NCBI GenBank assembly: GCA_019510305.1
Contig: JAEKKN010000052.1
Location: 1-53,433, forward strand
Source: Microbacterium sp.
GTDB taxonomy: Bacteria > Actinomycetota > Actinomycetes > Actinomycetales > Microbacteriaceae
Length of the DNA: 53,433 bases
Direction of reading: 5' to 3'
The notes beneath the pieces were generated by a model. It had not been told where the DNA came from and made no database searches. It saw nothing but the letters and a program-made list of their open reading frames with translations. A program made the position numbers and the translations under genes. Each line of letters begins with the position of its first letter. Within the stretch, counting starts at the first letter, position 1. Below, in pieces: positions 26,880 to 34,551 of the stretch.

Positions 26880-28112
26880 TCAGGCGAGGAACTCCCGCGC
26901 AGCCGTCTCCATCGCGGTTACGCCGACCTCGATGGTCGGGTGGATCTCTGGCGCGAAGTAAGGCGAGTGGTTCGTCGGGATGTCGCTCTCGACGCGGCCC
27001 TTCGCCACGGCCTCCGCGAACACCGCGGGATCGAAGCCGCCCCAGAACCAGAACACCAGAGGCGCTCCCGCATCCCGAGCGAACCACGAGACGTCCTCGC
27101 TGCCGGTGAACAGGCCGGGGTCGATCACGGCCTCGTCGCCGAGCTTCGCACGCAGCGCGGCGGCCACGCGGGTGGTCGCCTCCTCGTCGTTGATGGTCGC
27201 GGGCAGCGTGTGCAGGGTCTCGATGTCAGGCTCGCGCTCGGCCCCTGACGCGAGAGCCTCGGCCTTCACGATCCGCTCGACGCTCGCGAGCACCTTGTCG
27301 CGCATCGTGTCGGTGGGGTAGCGCAGGCTGAGCTCGAGCGTGGCCTCGGTGGGGATGATGTTGTTCTTGAGACCGGCGTGGATCGAGCCGACCGTGACGA
27401 CCGCGACGTCTTTCGGGTCGATCTCGCGCGAGGTGATCGTCTGCAGCCGCATCACCGTGGCGGCCGCCATCACGACGGGGTCGATGGTCGTGTGGGGGCG
27501 CGAGCCATGCCCGCCGCGACCGTGCATGGTCACGGTCAGCCCGTCGGATGCCGACATCTGCGTGCCGCTGCGTACGCCGATGATCCCGGCGGGGAAGGGG
27601 GTGACGTGCTGCCCGAGCACGATGTCGGGCCGGGGGTAGCGGTCGAGGATGCCGGCGTCGAGCATCGCTCTGGCTCCGGCGCCGAACTCCTCAGCGGGCT
27701 GGATCAGCACCACGACCGTTCCCGACCACTCGTCGCGCGTCGCGAGCAGCCTCTCGACGGCGCCGATCATCGCGGTCACGTGCATGTCGTGGCCGCATGC
27801 GTGCATCACCGGCACGTCGTGCCCTGCCGGATCGACACCGCGGGCGGTGCTGGCGTACGGCAGGCCGGTCGCCTCCTCGACGGGCAGGCCGTCCATGTCT
27901 GCGCGCAGCCAGACGACAGGACCCTCAGCCCCTGAGTCGGTCGACGGGTTGGAGAGCAGAGCGACGACTCCTGTGCCTCCGACGCCCTCCTCGACCTCGA
28001 GCCCGAGATCCCGGAGGTGGCCGGCGGCGATCGCGGCCGTGCGGTGCTCCTGGAATGACAGCTCGGGATGCTGGTGCAGGTCGATGTAGAGCGCTTCGAG
28101 ATCGATCGTCAT
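26880..28112 (-). CDS. M20-family amidohydrolase
   Basis: A 410-residue metal-dependent amidohydrolase/deacylase of the M20D group (hippurate or N-acyl amino acid hydrolase type). Metal and catalytic residues are in HQHPELSFQEH (about 13-23), LRADMDGLPVEE (about 69-80), MHACGHDMH (about 103-111), QPAEEFGAGA (about 138-147) and the dimer-domain GRGGHGSRPH. It is cytoplasmic. The loop NPSTDSGAEG (about 56-65) is encoded partly by a REP-like unit and lengthens a connector between two conserved strands. It lies 33 bp after a TetR gene in the same direction. Confidence 0.93.
   Translation of the reverse strand: MTIDLEALYIDLHQHPELSFQEHRTAAIAAGHLRDLGLEVEEGVGGTGVVALLSNPSTDSGAEGPVVWLRADMDGLPVEEATGLPYASTARGVDPAGHDVPVMHACGHDMHVTAMIGAVERLLATRDEWSGTVVVLIQPAEEFGAGARAMLDAGILDRYPRPDIVLGQHVTPFPAGIIGVRSGTQMSASDGLTVTMHGRGGHGSRPHTTIDPVVMAAATVMRLQTITSREIDPKDVAVVTVGSIHAGLKNNIIPTEATLELSLRYPTDTMRDKVLASVERIVKAEALASGAEREPDIETLHTLPATINDEEATTRVAAALRAKLGDEAVIDPGLFTGSEDVSWFARDAGAPLVFWFWGGFDPAVFAEAVAKGRVESDIPTNHSPYFAPEIHPTIEVGVTAMETAAREFLA
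27929..27950. repeat. REP-like unit inside the M20 gene
   Basis: CCCCTGAGTCGGTCGACGGG is a diverged REP core. It is translated on the minus strand as the loop PSTDSG between conserved blocks of the amidohydrolase. Confidence 0.5.
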
Positions 28113-28145
28113 GGCCTGAGCCTACCCGCGGGAGCGAGCGCGGAA

Positions 28146-28805
28146 TCAGGAATCGTGCACGTACGACGCGAGCTCGGGGCCCGGGTGCAGCACGGCGTTC
28201 ACGATCGCACGGATCGCGAATTCGCTGGCGTGCGCCAGCTCGACGACGTCAGGGTGCAGCAGCCACTGCAGCTGCAGGCCGTCCATCACCGCAAGGATGG
28301 CGGCGGATGCCGCGGCGACGGTCGCGGGTTCGGTCACGCCCTCCTGCGCGCAGAGATCGGCGAAGGCGTCCGACACGTCTTTGCGCAGCACCGTGTAGCG
28401 GTGCTCGAAGTACGCGCGCCCGGGATGATCGTCGGTGACCGACTCGGCCGACAGCACGGTGTACGCCTGCACGATGCCCGGCCGCTTCTCGTTCACGAAC
28501 GCGGTCTTCACCAGATGGACGAAGAGTTCGGGGCCGTACGGGATTCGCTTGCTCTCGAGATCCTGGACGTCGGCCTGATCGCGGTAGTCGAGGACTTCGA
28601 GCAGCAGCTTCTGCTTGGAGCCGAAATGGTGGAGCACCCCCGCGTGGGTGATGCCGACCTGCTCGGCGACGTCGGCGAGCGTGCCGTTGGCGAATCCCTT
28701 GTTGCCGAAGATCTCGACCGCGGCCTTGAGGATCTGCTCGCGCTTCGCGCGGGTCGCCGGACGCACGCGGGACGACTCTGGTGCGGAGCCTGCGCCGTTG
28801 CTCAT
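28146..28805 (-). CDS. TetR/AcrR-family regulator
   Basis: A 219-residue regulator. The DNA-binding part is REQILKAAVEIFGNKGFANGTLADVAEQVGITHAGVLHHFGSKQKLL (about residues 21-65), with the usual recognition helix THAGVLHHF. The rest is a helical ligand domain. The ATG at 28805 has GAAGGAAG upstream. It is divergent from an ABC transporter/beta-glucosidase operon and upstream of the M20 gene, so it probably represses the transport operon; two palindromes lie in the shared promoter. The ligand may be a sugar. Confidence 0.92.
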   Translation of the reverse strand: MSNGAGSAPESSRVRPATRAKREQILKAAVEIFGNKGFANGTLADVAEQVGITHAGVLHHFGSKQKLLLEVLDYRDQADVQDLESKRIPYGPELFVHLVKTAFVNEKRPGIVQAYTVLSAESVTDDHPGRAYFEHRYTVLRKDVSDAFADLCAQEGVTEPATVAAASAAILAVMDGLQLQWLLHPDVVELAHASEFAIRAIVNAVLHPGPELASYVHDS

Positions 28806-28856
28806 CGCGCTTCCTTCGTTTACTCGATCGTGACTTGATCGTACTTGCGATCACGC

Positions 28857-28903
28857 TTACCAGTCGGTAACCTCACCAACAACTTACTTTCTCGACAGTA
28901 AGT
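28857..28903. promoter_or_regulatory. Two TTAC/GTAA palindromes in the TetR-transporter promoter
   Basis: TTACCAGTCGGTAA (28857-28870) has perfect 5-bp arms. ACTTACT (28882-28888) and AGTAAGT (28897-28903) form a perfect 7-bp inverted repeat with an 8-nt gap containing TCGAC. Their shared TTACY...RGTAA pattern suggests two sites of the adjacent TetR protein. Confidence 0.6.
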
Positions 28904-28947
28904 AAAGCAATCGCCCTCGCACAACGTCCTGTGTTCAAGGAGAAGCA

Positions 28948-30609
28948 ATGAAGCTCAACAGATCACTGATCGCGTTCACCGCGATCACCGCCCTCGGAAT
29001 CTCGGCGCTCGCCGGATGCTCCGCCGGTGGTTCCGGCGGCGACAAGCCCGCCGCCGGTGCGGCTCTCACGATCGCCAAGCCAGACGGCGCGATCACGACC
29101 GAGTCGCACAACCCCTACCTCGGCGACTCCTCCGCCTCGAAGTACGGCTACGGCAAGGTCATCTTCGAGCCTCTTGCGCTCGTGAACCCGACCGGCGACC
29201 TGAAGACCACACCGTGGCTGGCCGAGTCGGTCGAGTGGAACGACGACTACACCGAGGTGACCGTCGTGCCCCGCAAGGGCGTGAAGTGGAGCGACGGCGA
29301 GGACTTCACGGGCGACGACATCGTCTTCACGTTCGACCAGTACCTGAGCGGCAAGCTCAGCGACACCTCTGGACTCAACTACCAGGGCGCGACCGTCGAC
29401 GGCGACGCGATCACCCTGAAGTTCGGCGACTCGAAGTACACCGCGCAGGCCCGAGTGCTGCACACCCCGATCGTCCCGAAGCACGTCTGGGAGGGCATCG
29501 CCGACCCCAACACCGACCCGCTCACCGACGACGGCCTCGCCGTCGGCACAGGACCCTACGTCCTCGACAGCTGGACCACCGAGTCGGTCACTCTGACGGC
29601 GAACGACGACTACTGGGGCGGCGAGCTCGCGGTACCCGAACTGCATTACGTCTCCTACGGAGACAACGCGGCCCTGACCACGGCGCTCGTCTCGGGCGAG
29701 GCCGACTGGGCACAGGCGTTCATCCCGCAGATCGAGGACAGCTACCTCGCCGCCGATGAGGACAACCACTTCCTCGTCTCGCCCACCGCGGGGTCGGGAA
29801 CGCTGTTCATGAATCTGCAGACCAAGCCGTTCAACGACGTGGCTCTGCGGGAGGCGCTGGCCTGGACGATCGACCGTCAGGCGTACGTCGACATCGCCCG
29901 TGAGGGCGCGAGCGAGCCGATCTGGAACAAGACCGGGCTCAGCGAACTGCTCGCCGACGAGATCATCCCCGAGTACCAGGACGACGTCTACTCGGTCGAC
30001 ATCGACAAGGCGCGCAGCATCCTCACGGAGGCCGGGTACACCTGGAAGGACGAGAAGCTCACCGACCCCGACGGCGAGCAGGTGACCTTCTCGATCTCGG
30101 TCCCCGCCGGCTGGAGCGACTGGAACACCGAGCAGGCCCTTCTGGCCGAAGAACTCGACGAGGGCCTGGGCATCGAGGTCAAGGTCGATCAGCCCGACTG
30201 GGGCGGCTGGGACGCCGCGCGTCAGGAAGGGTCGTTCCAGGCCATCATCCACTGGCTCGAGGACACCGGCAACGCCTACGGCCTGTACACCTCGACCATG
30301 GACCCGAAGTGGATCGTCGACGGCAAGGCTCAGTTCAACTTCGGCCGTTTCGACGACCCGAAGGTGACCGAGGCGCTGCGCACGTATCAGAACGCCGCAT
30401 CGCAGGATGAGCGCGACGCCGCCGCCGCAGTGCTCGAGACCGCGTTCGTCGAGAACGTGCCGGCGATCCCTCTCGGCGCGCATCCGCTGCTGGGCGAGTA
30501 CAACACCCGCAGCTACACCGGCTTCCCGACCGAGGACGACCAGTACGCGTCCGCAGATCCGACCCAGCCCGGCGTCGTGCAGATCCTGTCGCAGCTGAAG
30601 GCCAAGTAG
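28948..30609 (+). CDS. Family-5 (dipeptide/oligosaccharide type) ABC binding lipoprotein
   Basis: A 553-residue extracellular binding protein with a lipoprotein signal (ALAGCSAGGSGG, Cys about residue 24). The SBP_bac_5 fold is shown by VIFEPLALVNPTGDLKTTPWLAESVEW (about 71-97), VPRKGVKWSDGEDFTGDDIVFTFDQYL (about 109-135) and FNDVALREALAWTIDRQAYVDIAREG (about 294-319). ATG with AAGGAG upstream. This family binds peptides, nickel or oligosaccharides. The genes that follow end in a coupled beta-glucosidase, so cello- or other beta-linked oligosaccharides are the likelier cargo. A long hairpin repeat lies between its stop and the next gene. Confidence 0.92.
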   Translation: MKLNRSLIAFTAITALGISALAGCSAGGSGGDKPAAGAALTIAKPDGAITTESHNPYLGDSSASKYGYGKVIFEPLALVNPTGDLKTTPWLAESVEWNDDYTEVTVVPRKGVKWSDGEDFTGDDIVFTFDQYLSGKLSDTSGLNYQGATVDGDAITLKFGDSKYTAQARVLHTPIVPKHVWEGIADPNTDPLTDDGLAVGTGPYVLDSWTTESVTLTANDDYWGGELAVPELHYVSYGDNAALTTALVSGEADWAQAFIPQIEDSYLAADEDNHFLVSPTAGSGTLFMNLQTKPFNDVALREALAWTIDRQAYVDIAREGASEPIWNKTGLSELLADEIIPEYQDDVYSVDIDKARSILTEAGYTWKDEKLTDPDGEQVTFSISVPAGWSDWNTEQALLAEELDEGLGIEVKVDQPDWGGWDAARQEGSFQAIIHWLEDTGNAYGLYTSTMDPKWIVDGKAQFNFGRFDDPKVTEALRTYQNAASQDERDAAAAVLETAFVENVPAIPLGAHPLLGEYNTRSYTGFPTEDDQYASADPTQPGVVQILSQLKAK

Positions 30610-30620
30610 TCCGCATCCGA

Positions 30621-30709
30621 GGGCGTTTCGTCTCGCTTCGCTCGCTCAACGACCGGGTACGACCTGCCCGGTCGTTGAGCGAGGAGCGGAGCGACGAGAC
30701 GAAACGCCC
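30621..30709. repeat. 89-bp hairpin repeat after the binding-protein gene, copy 1
   Basis: Left arm 30621-30657 and right arm 30667-30709 pair nearly perfectly (the right arm has about six extra bases); the loop is 9 nt. It starts 11 bp after the binding-protein stop and ends 17 bp before the next ORF. The same element, with few changes, occupies the same place in the ceb operon at 52028-52110. Confidence 0.9.
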
Positions 30710-30726
30710 CATACGAAAGACACCCC

Positions 30727-31551
30727 ATGCCTGATCCTCTCCTCAGCGTGCGCGACTTCTCTGTCGTGTACGACGTCGATCCTCCCGTCGAGGCGGTGAA
30801 GAACGTCAGCCTCGAACTCGCACGCGGCGAGATCCTCGGACTCGCCGGCGAATCGGGATGCGGCAAGACCACGCTCGCCTACGGCATCCAGCGCCTGCTC
30901 AAAGCTCCCGCGGTGATCACGAGCGGCGACGTGACCTTTCACGACGCCGGCGGGACCGACATCGACATCAACGTCCTCGACGCCGAGCAGATGCGGCGCT
31001 TCCGCTGGGACAAGATCTCGATGGTGTTCCAGGGCGCGATGAACGCTCTCAACCCGGTCGCGACCATCGGCTCGCAGCTCGAGGACGTCTTCGAGATCCA
31101 CCGCCCCGATTTCGGTCGTCGCCGTCGGCGGGCAGAAGTGGACGATCTGCTCGAGATCGTCAAGGTCGGCGCCGATCGCGCCCGGTCGTACCCGCACGAG
31201 CTCTCGGGCGGCATGCGGCAGCGCGTGATGATCGCGATGGCGCTCGCCCTGCGGCCGCAGCTCATGGTGATGGACGAGCCGACCACGGCGCTCGACGTGC
31301 TCGTGCAGCGCGAGATCCTCAAGCAGATCTCGCAGCTGCGTCACGAGTTCGGCTTCTCGGTCATCTTCATCACCCATGACCTTCCGCTGCTGCTCGAGAT
31401 CAGCGACCGCATCGCGATCATGCGCGAGGGGGAGATCGTGGAGCTCGATTCGGCGGAGGGCATCTGGACCCGCCCGCAGAACGACTACACCCGCACCCTG
31501 CTGTCGTCGTTCCCGCGCCTCACCAGAGAGAAGGGGGTGGTGACGCGATGA
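30727..31551 (+). CDS. ABC transporter ATPase, DppD/OppD type
   Basis: A 274-residue ATPase with Walker A GESGCGKTT (about residues 39-47), the Q-loop MVFQGAMNALNPV, signature LSGGMRQRVMIAMALALRP (about 159-177), Walker B LMVMDEPTTALD (about 179-190) and switch His in ITHDLPLLLEI. It pairs with the next gene as the two-ATPase engine of a dipeptide-type importer. It is somewhat shorter than OppD because the C-terminal iron-sulfur/Oligo_HPY tail is absent or reduced. The next ATG overlaps its stop by 4 nt. Confidence 0.95.
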   Translation: MPDPLLSVRDFSVVYDVDPPVEAVKNVSLELARGEILGLAGESGCGKTTLAYGIQRLLKAPAVITSGDVTFHDAGGTDIDINVLDAEQMRRFRWDKISMVFQGAMNALNPVATIGSQLEDVFEIHRPDFGRRRRRAEVDDLLEIVKVGADRARSYPHELSGGMRQRVMIAMALALRPQLMVMDEPTTALDVLVQREILKQISQLRHEFGFSVIFITHDLPLLLEISDRIAIMREGEIVELDSAEGIWTRPQNDYTRTLLSSFPRLTREKGVVTR

Positions 31552-32399
31552 CCGTTCTCGACTTCTCCCACGTCACCAAGATCTACAACGTCCGCGGCGC
31601 AGGTCAGATCAAGGCGCTCGACGACGTCGACTTCACGCTCGAGTCGGGGCAGACGATCGGCCTCGTCGGCCAGTCCGGCAGCGGAAAATCGACGATCGCG
31701 AAGATCCTCACGCAGCTCGAGAGCCCCACGACGGGCGAGGTGCTGCTCGACGGCAAGCCCGTCCCGCGTCGCGGTCGGAGGCTTCGCGATTACCGTCAAC
31801 GCCTGCGCATGGTGTTCCAGGACCCGTTCGCCTCGCTCAACCCGTACCACTCGATCGGCTACCACGTCGAACGACCGCTGCGCCTGGACGGCGTGGTGCC
31901 CAAAGACGAGATCAACGCAGAGGTGCGCCGCCTGCTCGAACGGGTGCAGCTGAAGGCGGATGCCGTGATCGATCGCCGTCCGCATGAGCTCTCCGGAGGG
32001 CAGCGTCAGCGCGTCGCGATCGCCCGTGCGCTGGCATCGCGTCCGAGTCTGCTGGTGGCCGACGAGCCGGTCTCGATGCTCGACGTCTCGATCCGTCTCG
32101 GGGTGCTGAACCTGCTCGCCGACCTCCAGCGCGAAGAGGGCCTGGGCGTGCTCTACATCACGCACGACCTCGCCACCGCTCGACATTTCAGCGACGAGAT
32201 CATCGTGCTGAACCAGGGACGCATCGTCGAACGCGGAACCGCGGACGACGTCATCCTGCGACCGCAGGACCCCTACACGCAGCAGTTGCGCGCCGCATCC
32301 CCTGATCCAGAAAAGCACTTCGCACTCGACTCCGCCGCCTGGTCAACGAGCGAACCGAGCGAGTCGAAGAGCACGAACGCACGTGGAGGTGCGCTGTGA
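31548..32399 (+). CDS. ABC transporter ATPase, DppF/OppF type
   Basis: A 283-residue ATPase. Walker A is GQSGSGKST (about residues 38-46), Q-loop MVFQDPFASLNPYHSI, signature LSGGQRQRVAIARALASRP (about 149-167), Walker B LLVADEPVSMLD (about 169-180) and switch His in ITHDLATARHF. It forms a heterodimer with the preceding ATPase. The last 20 residues (WSTSEPSESKSTNARGGAL) are low-complexity and their DNA (32342-32384) resembles the arm of the family's hairpin repeat, so the 3' end may have been remodelled by a repeat. It overlaps the permease gene by 4 nt. Confidence 0.94.
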   Translation: MTVLDFSHVTKIYNVRGAGQIKALDDVDFTLESGQTIGLVGQSGSGKSTIAKILTQLESPTTGEVLLDGKPVPRRGRRLRDYRQRLRMVFQDPFASLNPYHSIGYHVERPLRLDGVVPKDEINAEVRRLLERVQLKADAVIDRRPHELSGGQRQRVAIARALASRPSLLVADEPVSMLDVSIRLGVLNLLADLQREEGLGVLYITHDLATARHFSDEIIVLNQGRIVERGTADDVILRPQDPYTQQLRAASPDPEKHFALDSAAWSTSEPSESKSTNARGGAL

Positions 32400-33475
32400 G
32401 CGTCATGACTCCAGAGCTCGGCACACCGCAGCCCGACGCCTTCGCGGCAGGCACGACGGCGACCCGCGCGGTCAAGGGACGGGGGCGTGTGCCCTGGCGG
32501 TTCCTCGGCAGCCGCGCGCTGTTCTACCTCTTCACGCTGTGGGCGGCGCTCACGATCAATTTCTTCCTGCCCCGCATGATGAAGGGCGACGCGGTCGACC
32601 AGTACCTCGCCCGCAATCGCAACGTGACGCCCGAGGCGGCCGAGGCGCTGCGCGCACTGCTCGGCCTCGACACCGACAAGTCGCTCCTGCAGCAGTACCT
32701 CGACTACTGGGGCCTGCTGCTCCGAGGCGATCTCGGCATCTCGCTGCTGCACGGCCTGCGCCCGGTCACCGAGGTGATCGCGCAGGCGCTGCCGTGGACG
32801 ATCGGCCTCGTCGGATTCGCGACCATCGTCTCCTTCGCGATCGGCACCATCGGCGGCGCGGTCGTCGGCTGGCGACGCGGCAGCAGGCTCGACGTGCTCG
32901 TGCCGATCACGACGTTCCTCGGCACGATCCCCTATTTCTGGCTGGGCCTGCTCGCGATCGCCGTCTTCTCGGTGAACCTCGGCTGGTTCCCCATCGGCAA
33001 GGCCTACGGCGTCGGCGTCACTCCGGAGTGGTCCTTCGAGTTCGTCGGCGAGGTCCTCGTGCACGGCACGCTCCCGGCCCTCACGATCATCATCGCCTCG
33101 CTCGGGGGATGGATGCTGGGCATGCGCAACATGATGCTCACAGTCCTCGACGAGGACTACATCACCGTCGCGCAGGCGAAGGGCATGCCGAACCGCCGCG
33201 TGCTCTGGGGCTATGCCGCGCGCAACGCCGTGCTGCCGCAGATCCAGAGCTTCGCGCTCTCGATCGGCTTCATCGTGGGCGGCACGATCGTCATGGAGAT
33301 GGTGTTCAGCTACCCGGGCGTCGGCAAGCTCCTCCTCGACGCGACCAACGCAAAGGATTATGCGCTCATGCAGGGTGTGTTCCTGATCCTCACGGTGTCG
33401 GTCCTCGTAGCGAACATCATCGCCGACATCGCCTACGCATTCCTCGACCCGCGCACACGCCAGACGGAGGCCTGA
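32396..33475 (+). CDS. ABC transporter permease, DppB/OppB type
   Basis: A 359-residue permease with about six helices. Features are FLPRMMKGDAVDQYLARN after the first helix, the LGIS.LHGLRPVTEVIAQALPWTIGLVGFATI segment, and the EAA loop ...DYITVAQAKGMPNRRVLWGYAARNAVLPQ (about residues 256-284) that contacts an ATPase. The GTG at 32396 is preferred over the ATG at 32405 because GGAGG lies 6 nt before it and it overlaps the upstream stop. Confidence 0.94.
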   Translation: MSVMTPELGTPQPDAFAAGTTATRAVKGRGRVPWRFLGSRALFYLFTLWAALTINFFLPRMMKGDAVDQYLARNRNVTPEAAEALRALLGLDTDKSLLQQYLDYWGLLLRGDLGISLLHGLRPVTEVIAQALPWTIGLVGFATIVSFAIGTIGGAVVGWRRGSRLDVLVPITTFLGTIPYFWLGLLAIAVFSVNLGWFPIGKAYGVGVTPEWSFEFVGEVLVHGTLPALTIIIASLGGWMLGMRNMMLTVLDEDYITVAQAKGMPNRRVLWGYAARNAVLPQIQSFALSIGFIVGGTIVMEMVFSYPGVGKLLLDATNAKDYALMQGVFLILTVSVLVANIIADIAYAFLDPRTRQTEA

Positions 33476-33477
33476 TC

Positions 33478-34551
33478 ATGAACACCCCCGCCCCCGAGTC
33501 CTCGACCGTGTCCGGTGTCGGCTCTCCCGAGACGCTCGTGGTCCGCACGCGCGTCCCGGCCGCGGCATCCGCGCATGCGCCCACGTTCTGGAGCCGGCTG
33601 GGAAGCGCCTTCGCGATGTTCCGCAACGGCAAATCCATCACCGGGCTCGTGATCATCGGCGTCTTCGTGCTGATCGCGATCTTCGCCGATCTCCTCGCTC
33701 CCTACCCGCCGACCAAGGTCGACAACACACGCCGTTTCGAGCCGCCCTCGGCGGACCACTGGCTGGGGACCACGCACATCGGCGAGGACGTGCTGAGTCA
33801 GGTGATCCACGGCACGCGAGGCGTGATCGTCGTCGGCTTCCTCGCCGCCGTGATCGCGACCGTCATCGCGATCGCGGTCGGCGTCATCGCCGGGTACCTG
33901 CGCGGTTGGAAGAGCGAATCGCTCTCGGCGCTGACGAACGTGTTCCTCGTGATCCCGGGACTGCCGCTGATCATCATCGTGGCGTCGATGTTCGAGGAGC
34001 CGCCGCTGTGGGTGATCGCGGCCGTCCTCGGCATCACCGGCTGGGCGTGGGGCGCCCGGGTGCTGCGCGCCCAGACGATGTCGCTGCGCAACCGCGACTT
34101 CATCCAGGCGGCCCGGGCCAACGGTGAGCCGCTGCGGCGGATCATCGCGATCGAGATGCTGCCGAACCTGATGGCCCTGATCGCCGCGAGCTTCGTCGGT
34201 ACCGTGACGGCCGCCATCCTCGGCCTCACCACGCTGTCGTACATCGGCGTGATCCCGGTGACGACCTACAACTGGGGGACGATCCTGAACTGGGCTTCGG
34301 CGCAGGGTGCGTTCCGGCAGAATCAGTGGTGGTGGTACCTGCCCCCGGGGCTCTGCATCGCGCTGATCGGCGTCGCTCTCGCCCTCGTGAACTTCGGCAT
34401 CGACGAGTACGTGAATCCGCGCCTGCGCTCGGCCGGCGAGCGTGCACGAGCCATGCGCAAGAAGGGACTCGACGTGAACGACGCGGTCACGGCCGTCCGC
34501 AGCATCCGCACCACGACCGCCGACGACACCGCAGCGAACCAGGAACGATGA
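33478..34551 (+). CDS. ABC transporter permease, DppC/OppC type
   Basis: A 357-residue permease. After a cytoplasmic N-terminus and first helix come FEPPSADHWLGTTHIGEDVLSQVIHGTRGVI (about residues 82-112), typical of DppC, and the EAA loop RDFIQAARANGEPLRRIIAIEMLPNLM (about 206-232). GGAGG lies 7 nt before the ATG at 33478. The C-terminus is extended and charged. Its stop overlaps the beta-glucosidase start by 4 nt, tying transporter and hydrolase together. Confidence 0.94.
   Translation: MNTPAPESSTVSGVGSPETLVVRTRVPAAASAHAPTFWSRLGSAFAMFRNGKSITGLVIIGVFVLIAIFADLLAPYPPTKVDNTRRFEPPSADHWLGTTHIGEDVLSQVIHGTRGVIVVGFLAAVIATVIAIAVGVIAGYLRGWKSESLSALTNVFLVIPGLPLIIIVASMFEEPPLWVIAAVLGITGWAWGARVLRAQTMSLRNRDFIQAARANGEPLRRIIAIEMLPNLMALIAASFVGTVTAAILGLTTLSYIGVIPVTTYNWGTILNWASAQGAFRQNQWWWYLPPGLCIALIGVALALVNFGIDEYVNPRLRSAGERARAMRKKGLDVNDAVTAVRSIRTTTADDTAANQER

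Noticed and set aside
30621..30709. Simple transcription terminator after the binding-protein gene
   Set aside because: The genes downstream belong to the same transporter and have no promoter of their own that I can see, and no T-tract follows; an mRNA-stabilising or partial attenuating role fits better.
30020..33400. Single CCTCACGG matches inside coding DNA as further potassium-regulator sites
   Set aside because: The octamer arises from common Ile-Leu-Thr codons; none of these has a second unit 11 bp away in a promoter.
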